This document shows, one piece after another, positions 1 to 5,298 of a stretch of DNA of 7,659 bases. This DNA comes from Salmonirosea sp038204185 (lineage in GTDB: Bacteria > Bacteroidota > Bacteroidia > Cytophagales > Spirosomataceae). Made by a program: the position numbers and the translations under genes. Position 1 is the stretch's first letter. Each line of letters starts with the position of its first letter. The DNA is taken from positions 1-7,659 of the forward strand of contig JBBRDE010000274.1 of the NCBI GenBank assembly GCA_038204185.1. The letters run 5' to 3'. The notes below the pieces were generated by a model. That model ran no database searches. It was not told the DNA's origin and saw only the letters and a program-made list of their open reading frames with translations.

Positions 1-922
1 CTCCGTTGCGGTCGGTGATCTGAACCAGGAATTTGTTGCCTGCCTTGTAGGCTCCCGTGGCGCTGAACGATACCTGAAAAGGTGTGCTGGTACACACCCG
101 GTAGCCTTTGTCCGCATCTTTCAGGGCTAGGCGGGGTTCCGGATTAGCATCTACATTGACAATCACATCACCGCTGTAGGTTCCGCTGCCGCAGGCATTG
201 GCAACGCCCGCAAGCGTGTACGTTTGAATTTTTTCGGGCTTGACGGAGAAGTAGTACGGGTTGGTGAGGGTCTGGGCGACGGTGGTACCATCGGATAACT
301 GAAATGACCAGGGTCCCGCCCCGGAAAAATTAACCCGCAACTGGGCTTCCTGCCCCGGCATAATGCGCGACGAGGTGGACCCGTCGGCTGTTTCGAGCCG
401 TCCGCCTGACGTGGGGAGCAGACGGATAGGTACCTCCGTGCCCACAATGGCCGGACTGCTGGACACAACCCGAAGCCGGTATAGGTGACCGCCCGATTTG
501 TTGGCTGGAATAGTGGCCTGAATGGGACCGTTCTTAGCATTCTCCGAAATCACCACAAATTTACCCGATGCATCCAACAGCTGCACCACAAACTGGTTGT
601 CGGCGTTGAATGGTCCCTGGGCCGTAAACGGAACCCGAATGGGGCTACCCGGACATACGGATAGGTAGGACACATTTCCCGTAGTGATGGCTGACACCTG
701 GGTCGTGTCCAGCATCGGCTTGCCATACTGACCCGAATTGGTATCCGGTTGAATAATGGGCAGATTATCCATCAGCAGGGGTGTAACCACGTTGCGTCCC
801 TGGGGGGGATTAGCCAGGGTGGTATCGGTCTGGGGAACGGTGGGCACCACCTGCGCCTGAGCCGGTCCTAACAGATGCAGGAGTATTCCGGAAAAGATAA
901 CAATTGAAAAATTTTTATCCAT
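1..922 (-). CDS. Secreted modular surface protein with Ig-like repeats, C-terminus beyond the window (partial)
   Basis: The frame is open from an ATG at 922-920 to the left edge, giving 307 residues without a stop. Residues 1-23 form a signal peptide (charged start, hydrophobic core about 6-20, AQA before Q24). A low-complexity Pro/Thr/Asn linker (about 25-80) follows. Next is a module beginning SVCPGSPIRVPF (about 88-99) with the GPFNADNQFVVQLLDASGKF core. A second, different beta-rich module (about 172-258) carries NPYYFSVKP and the YTLAGVANACGSGTYSG motif. The first module then starts again at RVCTSTPFQVSF (275-286) and is cut by the window edge. These Cys-containing modules are familiar from large extracellular Bacteroidota proteins, many of them exported by type IX secretion. 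A C-terminal sorting domain would lie outside the window. The role is probably adhesion or surface architecture, but no enzyme or ligand can be read. There is no Shine-Dalgarno before the start, as usual for the phylum. The module homology is judged by eye. Confidence 0.85.
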   Translation of the reverse strand, partial: MDKNFSIVIFSGILLHLLGPAQAQVVPTVPQTDTTLANPPQGRNVVTPLLMDNLPIIQPDTNSGQYGKPMLDTTQVSAITTGNVSYLSVCPGSPIRVPFTAQGPFNADNQFVVQLLDASGKFVVISENAKNGPIQATIPANKSGGHLYRLRVVSSSPAIVGTEVPIRLLPTSGGRLETADGSTSSRIMPGQEAQLRVNFSGAGPWSFQLSDGTTVAQTLTNPYYFSVKPEKIQTYTLAGVANACGSGTYSGDVIVNVDANPEPRLALKDADKGYRVCTSTPFQVSFSATGAYKAGNKFLVQITDRNG

Positions 923-1036
923 AGTACTCGGAGAGGATGCTGACTTTTGAAACGAAAAGAATGGGTGGATTTGTGAACAAAGGCAGTTTTTAATTTGGAG
1001 GTAGGTAAAAGAGATACCAAACCAGCATGGTTTTCC
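923..1036. other. Spacer between comB-like gene and surface-protein gene
   Basis: This 114-base spacer separates two minus-strand genes. On the minus strand a TGCCTTTG box (978-985) is one mismatch from the Bacteroidota -7 consensus TAnnTTTG and sits about 55 bases upstream of the surface-protein start, so it is a weak promoter candidate. A short AAACC/GGTTT stem (1019-1033) lies just after the comB-like stop. It has only five pairs and no adjacent T run, so it is not a convincing terminator. Confidence 0.3.
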
Positions 1037-1747
1037 TCAATGGAGTGCGACCAACTGATTACCACGCAGGATGGGTACCACATCGTACAGGTCGGCCTGG
1101 AGCGAGTAAGTGATGTCTTTCTGGATGCCCAAACGCTGCAAACGGCGCACGTGCGAGGAATTAGCGACAAAACCCGGTAAATTGTCCCGCCCCTGCAGGT
1201 AAAGCCGTTGCGCCATTAGAACGCTGTCTTCCATCAGCATAAACTGGTCTTTGAGGGCTTCGGCGAGCGCACCCGCAAAAAGCGTGTCTTCCAGATTGGG
1301 ACGGCCTTTCCAGCCCGCGCACAACACTAGTACATCATATTGCTCCGAGCGAAGATGATTCACCAGCGCCCCAAGATTCAGAAAAGCACCTACCATCACC
1401 TTCACCGCCGTGGGCTTCGCTTTGGCGATAGACAGGGTACCGTTAGTGGTAGTCATGGCAATGTGCGACCCAATGACCCGTTCCGACATATAGCTAAAAG
1501 GAGAATTGTCCAGATCAAATCCTTCTACTTTCATGGCATCCCGCTCGGCGGCGGCCAGGTACCCCTTCCCCTGTAAGGCCTTACACTCTTCTATCGTGGC
1601 CACGGGTGTAATACTTTTCACGCCATAGGCTAGTCCGGTTACCATGCAGGAGGTCGCCCGGAATATATCGGCTACCACCACAATGGAATTTTCCAATTTG
1701 TGCAGGTGCAGTAAATCAGGCGTAAGACAAACGTCGAGTTGTTTCAA
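1037..1747 (-). CDS. comB: ComB-family protein, 2-phosphosulfolactate phosphatase-like
   Basis: The 236-residue product matches the ComB family throughout. It has VVVADIFRATSCM (about 23-35), AERDAMKVEGFDLDNSPFSY (67-86), TTTNGT (99-104), CAGWKGRPNLEDTLFAGA (143-160), and a C-terminal SSHVRRLQRLGIQKDI stretch. Archaeal ComB is a Mg-dependent phosphatase that turns 2-phosphosulfolactate into sulfolactate in coenzyme M synthesis. Many bacteria without a known coenzyme M pathway carry a homologue, so the true substrate here is open. No signal peptide is seen, so it should be cytoplasmic. I chose the TTG at 1747-1745 because the family begins right there (MKQLDVCLTPDLLHL) and the length then fits the family. 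The longer frame to a GTG at 1834 would translate part of an intergenic inverted repeat into a Tyr/Leu/Phe-rich tail. It follows gcvT on the same strand, with 128 bases between them, so readthrough from gcvT is possible. Confidence 0.85.
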   Translation of the reverse strand: MKQLDVCLTPDLLHLHKLENSIVVVADIFRATSCMVTGLAYGVKSITPVATIEECKALQGKGYLAAAERDAMKVEGFDLDNSPFSYMSERVIGSHIAMTTTNGTLSIAKAKPTAVKVMVGAFLNLGALVNHLRSEQYDVLVLCAGWKGRPNLEDTLFAGALAEALKDQFMLMEDSVLMAQRLYLQGRDNLPGFVANSSHVRRLQRLGIQKDITYSLQADLYDVVPILRGNQLVALH

Positions 1748-1757
1748 GGGGGTAAAA

Positions 1758-1787
1758 TAGAATGAGTGAATGTTAGAATGATAGAAT
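1758..1787. repeat. Short degenerate tandem repeat of TAGAATG
   Basis: TAGAATG occurs at 1758-1764 and 1774-1780 and TAGAAT at 1782-1787, with a related GTGAATG between them. The run abuts the left arm of the 28-bp inverted repeat, and both may belong to one intergenic element. It is non-coding if the comB-like gene starts at 1747. Confidence 0.5.
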
Positions 1788-1860
1788 AAGTACAATAGTT
1801 CAGGAGTACAACAGTACAGAAGAATCTCAGACACTGTTGTACTCCTGAACTATTGTACTT
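1788..1860. repeat. Perfect 28-bp inverted repeat between gcvT and the comB-like gene
   Basis: Arm 1788-1815 is the exact reverse complement of arm 1833-1860, with a 17-base centre (1816-1832). In RNA this would be a very stable 28-pair hairpin beginning 15 bases after the gcvT stop. No T tract follows on the minus strand (the next bases read ATTCTATCATTC), so it is not a classical intrinsic terminator. It could protect the 3' end of the gcvT transcript or be a mobile intergenic repeat (REP- or MITE-like). A second small hairpin, GTAC-TTCG-GTAC, sits at 1855-1866 and overlaps the right arm. Whether copies exist elsewhere in the genome cannot be seen here. Confidence 0.9.
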
Positions 1861-1875
1861 CGGTACTATAAAAAA

Positions 1876-2952
1876 TCAAACAAACGGCAGCTTAACCACC
1901 TGGGCTTTGAGCAAACGGTCACGCACTTTTACGAATATTTCAGTACCCGGTTTAGCAAAATTCGTAGGCACATAGCCCAGGCCGATGCCTTTATGTAAAG
2001 TAGGTGAAATAGTCCCGGAGGTAACTTCTCCGATCTTTACGCCGTCGGCGGTACACAGTTCGTAATGCCCGCGCGGAATTCCTTTTTCCATCAGCTCGAA
2101 GCCTACTAATTTGCGAGATATCCCTTGCTCTTTCTGCTCTTGCAAAGCCGCGGAGTTGATGAAGTCTTTGGTGAATTTAGTTACCCAGCCCAATCCAGCT
2201 TCCAGGGGTGAGGTAGTATCATCTATATCGTTGCCGTACAGGCAGTATCCTTTTTCCAGACGCAACGTGTCGCGTGCGCCTAGCCCGACGGGTTTGATAC
2301 CAAACTCGGCACCGGCTTCGAAAATGGCTTTCCACATAGCTTCGGCGTCTTTGGCCCATACATAGACCTCAAAGCCGCCCGCTCCGGTATAGCCAGTAGC
2401 CGAAATAAGCACATCGTCGATGCCCGCCATCGTGCCGGTGGTAAACGTATAGTATTCCAGGGCGGATAGGTCAATCTCCGTTAGTTTCTGGAGCGTAACA
2501 GCAGCCTTTGGCCCCTGCACCGCCAGCAAACACAGACGGTCGGAAATATTTTCCATCTCCACGCCCTCGGTGTTGTGGCTCATGATCCAGTTCCAGTCCT
2601 TTTCAATATTGGAGGCATTCACCACCAGGTAGTACTCGGTTTCGTCGTAGCGATACACCAGCAGATCGTCCACTACGCCGCCGGTAGCATTGGGCAGGTA
2701 GCTGTACTGTACTTTGCCATCGGTTAGTACCGAGGCATCATTGGCCGATACCTTCTGAATCAGGGCCAGCGCGCCCGGTCCCCTGACCACAAATTCGCCC
2801 ATGTGCGACACGTCGAAGACCCCGACACCATTACGCACCGTGTGGTGTTCGTCTAGGTCGGATGAATAGCGTACGGGCATTTCAAAGCCAGCAAAGGGGA
2901 CTATTTTAGCCCCTAACTCAACGTGTAGATCATGGAGAGGAATTCTTTTCAT
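1876..2952 (-). CDS. gcvT: Aminomethyltransferase, T-protein of the glycine cleavage system
   Basis: The 358-residue product is full length for GcvT (usually about 360). With tetrahydrofolate it takes the aminomethyl group from lipoyl-GcvH and releases ammonia and 5,10-methylene-THF. Visible family motifs are LGAKIVPFAGFEMPVRY (13-29), VFDVSHMGEF (45-54), GGVVDDLLVYR (91-101, containing the catalytic Asp), VVNASN (110-115), SATGYTGAGGFEVYV (184-198, Glu195), GLGARDTLRLEKG (223-235, Arg227) and the C-terminal barrel from about 280 with EVTSGTISPTL. GAGGFE replaces the more common GENGFE. There is no signal peptide, so it is cytoplasmic. The start is an ATG at 2952-2950 whose first residues (MKRIPLHDLHVELGAK) fit the family exactly, and no Shine-Dalgarno precedes it. 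GcvH and GcvP are not in this window, so the system's genes are dispersed. Transcription probably starts from the TACTTTTG box at 3025-3032. Confidence 0.97.
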   Translation of the reverse strand: MKRIPLHDLHVELGAKIVPFAGFEMPVRYSSDLDEHHTVRNGVGVFDVSHMGEFVVRGPGALALIQKVSANDASVLTDGKVQYSYLPNATGGVVDDLLVYRYDETEYYLVVNASNIEKDWNWIMSHNTEGVEMENISDRLCLLAVQGPKAAVTLQKLTEIDLSALEYYTFTTGTMAGIDDVLISATGYTGAGGFEVYVWAKDAEAMWKAIFEAGAEFGIKPVGLGARDTLRLEKGYCLYGNDIDDTTSPLEAGLGWVTKFTKDFINSAALQEQKEQGISRKLVGFELMEKGIPRGHYELCTADGVKIGEVTSGTISPTLHKGIGLGYVPTNFAKPGTEIFVKVRDRLLKAQVVKLPFV

Positions 2953-2977
2953 GGGCTTGAATCGGATTTAATGAAGA

Positions 2978-3000
2978 GGGCCGGTTTCGGAAACCCGCCC
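2978..3000 (-). promoter_or_regulatory. Stem-loop in the gcvT leader
   Basis: The plus strand reads GGGC-c-GGTTT-cgg-AAACC-c-GCCC. That is nine base pairs interrupted by one symmetric mismatch, around a 3-base loop. A second GC palindrome, CGCCC-c-GGGCG, overlaps and abuts it at 2996-3006, so two folds could compete. Both lie in the predicted leader of gcvT, 25 to 50 bases before the ATG. The leader is too short for a glycine riboswitch. A role in translation or attenuation is inference. Confidence 0.45.
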
Positions 3001-3024
3001 CGGGCGAGGAATCATACGGCGGTG

Positions 3025-3032
3025 CAAAAGTA
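3025..3032 (-). promoter_or_regulatory. Bacteroidota -7 promoter box for gcvT
   Basis: Read on the minus strand, TACTTTTG followed by CACC fits the TAnnTTTG consensus of the Bacteroidota primary sigma factor exactly. It would place the transcript start near 3018 and give a leader of about 65 bases. No clear TTG -33 element lies at the usual distance upstream. Confidence 0.6.
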
Positions 3033-3161
3033 GGAAAAGACAACCAAAGGCTCGCGCTCTGTGGACAGATTTGGGTGAAAGCCGGAAGGAGGCTACACGG
3101 GAAAGGCAGATTCAGGAAAAGTCATTACCTTTTTCCCAAAATCAAACTTAATCCCACTTTC

Positions 3162-3620
3162 ATGAAAAGAGTACTTTCACTTCTTGTTCTTTTACTTCTC
3201 ACGGAGATTACGGTGTGCGCCCAAAAGAAAATCATCCATTCAAACGCCGCACCGCAGCCGGTGGGGCCATACAGTCAGGGGGTGGCCGCCAACGGGTTGT
3301 TGTTCGTGGCAGGACAAGTGGGGCTGGATCCGGCTACCCGCAAACTGGTGGAGGGAGGTTTGGAGAAAGAAGTCCCACAAATCATGGAGAGCATCAAGGC
3401 TATTCTGGCCGCGCACGATATGAATCTGACGCACGTGGTCAATACGACGATTTTTATGAAAGACCTGACGCAGTTTGGAAAAGTCAATGACCTGTACGCT
3501 TCGTATTTTACCGGTGATTTTCCGGCCCGTACTACGGTAGGATTAAGCGGAATTCCCGCCGGAGGAGCAATCGAAATCGCTGTGATAGCTGCCGTTCCCA
3601 GCCGTAAGCGTAAAAAATAA
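3162..3620 (+). CDS. Exported RidA/YjgF/YER057c/UK114-family protein
   Basis: The 152-residue product has a signal peptide (MKRVLSLLVLLLLTEITVCA, cleavage before Q21) followed by one complete RidA domain (about 24-146). Family features are SNAAPQPVGPYSQGV (27-41), LLFVAGQVGLDP (46-57), the helix EKEVPQIMESIKAILAAH, FPARTTVGLSGIPAGGAIEI (120-139) with the conserved Arg123 that binds the substrate carboxylate in RidA, and Glu138. Cytosolic RidA deaminates reactive enamine/imine intermediates from PLP enzymes. An exported copy must act on something else or in another place, so the substrate is unknown. I chose the ATG at 3162 because it starts the signal peptide. An in-frame codon at 3075 would add a charged, implausible 29-residue prefix. 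The C-terminus is basic (SRKRKK). It is divergent from gcvT, and its stop abuts a terminator hairpin. A TAccTTTT stretch at 3126-3133 is a weak promoter candidate. Confidence 0.92.
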   Translation: MKRVLSLLVLLLLTEITVCAQKKIIHSNAAPQPVGPYSQGVAANGLLFVAGQVGLDPATRKLVEGGLEKEVPQIMESIKAILAAHDMNLTHVVNTTIFMKDLTQFGKVNDLYASYFTGDFPARTTVGLSGIPAGGAIEIAVIAAVPSRKRKK

Positions 3621-3650
3621 TGCGGCCGAACACGCGGTCGCACTGCTTTT
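3621..3650. terminator. Bidirectional terminator between ridA-like and acp genes
   Basis: TGCGGCCG (3621-3628) pairs with CGGTCGCA (3635-3642) over eight pairs, one of them G-T, around a 6-base loop. On the plus strand CTGCTTTT follows. On the minus strand TTATTTTTTA follows, made from the last codons of the ridA-like gene, and this is the better T tract. The two genes converge here, so the hairpin probably ends both transcripts. Confidence 0.7.
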
Positions 3651-3674
3651 ACTGCCCCTGATATAGAACTATTC

Positions 3675-3908
3675 TTAGGCAGGGACCGACTGCTGCTCCT
3701 GAAGGTACTCCATCAAACTGCGGATAGACGTGATGCGAACGTAGTCTTCGTCGGGGATGGCAATGGAAAATTCCTGCTCCAACTGCATCATCATGTCTAC
3801 CAGGTCGAGGCTGTCAAAACCCAAGTCTTTGATAAAATGAGCGTCGTCAGTAATGGCGGCGGCTTCTACGCCAAAGTTATTCAGAATAGAGATAATGCGC
3901 TGTTTCAT
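3675..3908 (-). CDS. Stand-alone acyl carrier protein
   Basis: The 77-residue, acidic, all-helical protein has the usual length of an ACP. The 4'-phosphopantetheine site is Ser33 in DLGFDSLDLVDMMMQLEQEF (28-47), with helix III near IPDEDYVRITSIRSLMEYLQ (51-70). The carrier arm would hold acyl intermediates in the cytoplasm. The sequence differs from a typical Bacteroidota AcpP, which usually has LGADSLDTVEL and a fabF gene next door. Here there is no fatty-acid, polyketide or acyltransferase gene within the window. It is therefore more likely a second, specialised carrier than the housekeeping one. The start ATG (3908-3906) gives the family's expected N-terminus (MKQRIISILNNFGV). No Shine-Dalgarno or clear -7 box is visible upstream. 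It ends about 30 bases from the shared terminator. The ACP assignment is secure, while the paralogue status is inferred from sequence and context. Confidence 0.93.
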   Translation of the reverse strand: MKQRIISILNNFGVEAAAITDDAHFIKDLGFDSLDLVDMMMQLEQEFSIAIPDEDYVRITSIRSLMEYLQEQQSVPA

Positions 3909-4412
3909 GGTCGTATGGGATTTCTATGGATTACAAATACCACGAGGGATTCATTTTTTTAAACGTAAATTTTTTAAGGATAGTACCATTTAAAAGTGCA
4001 AAATGTTTCCTTTTTCTGAATTTTTTTATAAAATATTGACTAGTAGAATATTGTAATAAAGCTATACAGGTTTTGAGTCCTTTGAGGGGACAAAGAAAAT
4101 AGGTTTATTACAATATTTGATACGAAAAATGCCGAATGGAACCAATGGAGAGATAAACCCACAGAAAGACGAGATGTATTCATAGAAGTTCCGGTTCTGC
4201 ACGTAGATATGATTTTTTGAAAAAAGGTTGGAAACAATATCCTACCCTAGTCTTCTATTGTACGCCAATTGGTACTTTTTTGGGTATCCGTCAGGTGAGA
4301 TTCCATATTTGAACTCATTCTTAAGCTGGTAGAGATACCCTAAAAGGATTTTTTTTCGCCTCTGTACGGCCAATCGACTCATGAATGCAAGCCTGCCGAA
4401 AATATTTTGGGG
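3909..4412. other. AT-rich intergenic gap without a convincing gene
   Basis: These 500 bases between the divergent acp and NIPSNAP genes are visibly AT-rich compared with the flanks, with many A and T homopolymers. The only clear structure is the inverted repeat at 4047-4117. Two short open stretches without good starts (4086-4220, then a shifted frame at 4217-4312, separated at a run of six T) might be a decayed gene, but neither resembles a family I can name with confidence. The 65-codon minus-strand frame at 4040-4237 looks random. Confidence 0.6.
4047..4117. repeat. 19-bp inverted repeat (18 of 19 matching) in the AT-rich gap
   Basis: AATATTGTAATAAA (4047-4060) is the exact reverse complement of 4104-4117. 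After one mismatch (4061/4103), CTAT (4062-4065) pairs with ATAG (4099-4102). The 33-base centre holds smaller complementary blocks, CTTTG (4080-4084) with CAAAG (4091-4095) and GTCC (4077-4080) with GGAC (4088-4091). The fold would be a long AT-rich stem with a structured GC-richer tip. It could be an unrecognised small RNA, the remnant of a transposable element, or a protein-binding site. No T tract of terminator type directly follows. Confidence 0.75.
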
Positions 4413-4420
4413 TACTTTTG
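4413..4420 (+). promoter_or_regulatory. Bacteroidota -7 promoter box for the NIPSNAP-led operon
   Basis: TACTTTTG fits TAnnTTTG exactly and lies 72 bases before the NIPSNAP start codon, placing the transcript start near 4427. No exact TTG occurs at -33. The nearest is CTG at 4393-4395, so initiation may need an activator. Confidence 0.55.
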
Positions 4421-4431
4421 GTTAAATAACC
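4420..4431 (+). promoter_or_regulatory. Palindrome overlapping the predicted transcript start
   Basis: GGTTA-AA-TAACC is a perfect 12-base dyad that begins at the last base of the -7 box and covers the predicted start site, a classical operator position. Dyads this short also arise by chance. Confidence 0.3.
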
Positions 4432-4452
4432 GCGTTTATTGCTTTTTATTCT

Positions 4453-4468
4453 GGTAGGTGTTCCTACC
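4453..4468 (+). promoter_or_regulatory. Palindrome in the NIPSNAP leader
   Basis: GGTAGG-tgtt-CCTACC is a perfect 6-base dyad around a 4-base centre, 24 bases before the ATG. It could be an operator or a leader hairpin that limits translation. There is no T tract after it, so it is not a terminator. Confidence 0.35.
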
Positions 4469-4492
4469 CTTGATCTTAATCCTATATTTCCA

Positions 4493-5257
4493 ATGAATCT
4501 AAAACTAGTTTCGTTACTTCTTCTGATGACGGGCTTTGCAACTGTCACGAACACAAAGGCTGAGCCAACGGATACCGTAGCGCCCGCAGGAAGGCTCTAC
4601 GAAATGCGGATCTACTATTGCGAGCCGGGCCGTCTCGATGCGCTCCTGAAGCGTTTTCGCGACCATACGATGCAAATTTTCGAAAAACACGGCATGACCA
4701 ACGTAGGCTACTGGGTGCCGATCGATAACACTGATAATAAACTGGTGTATGTACTTTCTTATCCCGACCTGGCCGCGCGTGATGCGTCGTGGAAAGCTTT
4801 CGGTAGCGATCCCGAGTGGAAAAAAGTGGCGTCGGATTCGGAAAAGGATGGTAAGATTGTGGCGAAGGTCGATAAAATCTTTATGCATGAAACCGATTTT
4901 TCCCAAAAAATGAAAGTGAAAGGCTCGGCTCCCGACCGCGTTTTTGAACTTCGTACGTACCATACCCTTCCTGGTAAATTACCCGATTTGCTGGCTCGTT
5001 TCCGGAATCATACCGTCGAACTGTTCAAAAAGCACGGTATGACCAACCTCAACTACTGGTTGCCCGATGAAATTGATAATCGGTTGATTTACATGCTGGC
5101 CCACGATAGTGAAGCGGCGGGAAAGAAATCGTTTGATGACTTCCGTACAGATACTAAATGGGTGATAGCGCGCGACGACTCGGAGCGTAATGGCAAAATT
5201 GTGGAGAAAGTGGAGTCCACTTTCATGAAGGCAACCGATTTCTCACCGATCCGTTGA
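4493..5257 (+). CDS. Exported protein with two tandem NIPSNAP domains
   Basis: The 254-residue product has a signal peptide (about 1-23: MNLKLVSLLLLMTGF core, TKA before E24) and two NIPSNAP-type ferredoxin-like domains, about 34-136 and 149-251. The copies align closely: RLYEMRIYYCEPGRLDALLKRF with RVFELRTYHTLPGKLPDLLARF, and RDHTMQIFEKHGMTNVGYW with RNHTVELFKKHGMTNLNYW. SEKDGKIVAKVDKIFM likewise matches SERNGKIVEKVESTFM. NIPSNAP domains are dimeric alpha-beta barrels without a settled biochemical role, and the tandem form probably makes one barrel within a single chain. I chose the ATG at 4493 because the signal peptide starts there. An upstream in-frame TTG (4439) would add 18 residues translated from the leader palindrome. 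The gene heads a likely operon, with the next start 41 bases beyond its stop. The function is unknown. Its company suggests periplasmic handling of small organic molecules or sugars, which is inference. Confidence 0.9.
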   Translation: MNLKLVSLLLLMTGFATVTNTKAEPTDTVAPAGRLYEMRIYYCEPGRLDALLKRFRDHTMQIFEKHGMTNVGYWVPIDNTDNKLVYVLSYPDLAARDASWKAFGSDPEWKKVASDSEKDGKIVAKVDKIFMHETDFSQKMKVKGSAPDRVFELRTYHTLPGKLPDLLARFRNHTVELFKKHGMTNLNYWLPDEIDNRLIYMLAHDSEAAGKKSFDDFRTDTKWVIARDDSERNGKIVEKVESTFMKATDFSPIR

Positions 5258-5298
5258 TCCGTATCCCGAAATCTTACTTTTTAAAACCTGAAATTCTA

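Noticed and set aside
163..540. 125-codon minus-strand frame inside the surface-protein gene
   Set aside because: It overlaps the open 307-codon minus-strand frame that has a signal peptide and recognisable modules. Its own sequence is Pro/Arg-rich noise.
1748..1834. Upstream extension of the comB-like frame to a GTG at 1834
   Set aside because: It translates one arm of the inverted repeat and the TAGAATG units into a Tyr/Leu/Phe-rich tail absent from the family. The conserved N-terminus begins at the TTG at 1747.
1788..1860. The 28-bp inverted repeat as terminal repeats of an insertion sequence
   Set aside because: Only 17 bases lie between the arms, so there is no room for a transposase, and no target-site duplication is evident at the edges.
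2953..3018. Glycine riboswitch upstream of gcvT
   Set aside because: The predicted leader is about 65 bases, too short for even one glycine aptamer, and the conserved core is not seen.
3075..3161. Upstream start for the ridA-like gene
   Set aside because: The 29 added residues are basic and would bury the signal peptide inside the protein.
4040..4237. 65-codon minus-strand frame in the AT-rich gap
   Set aside because: Composition is random-looking, no family is recognisable and it runs across the inverted repeat.
5254..5298. TTG start of the DUF1080-like gene overlapping the NIPSNAP stop
   Set aside because: The overlap resembles translational coupling, but the signal peptide begins at the ATG at 5299 and the 15-residue prefix has no counterpart.
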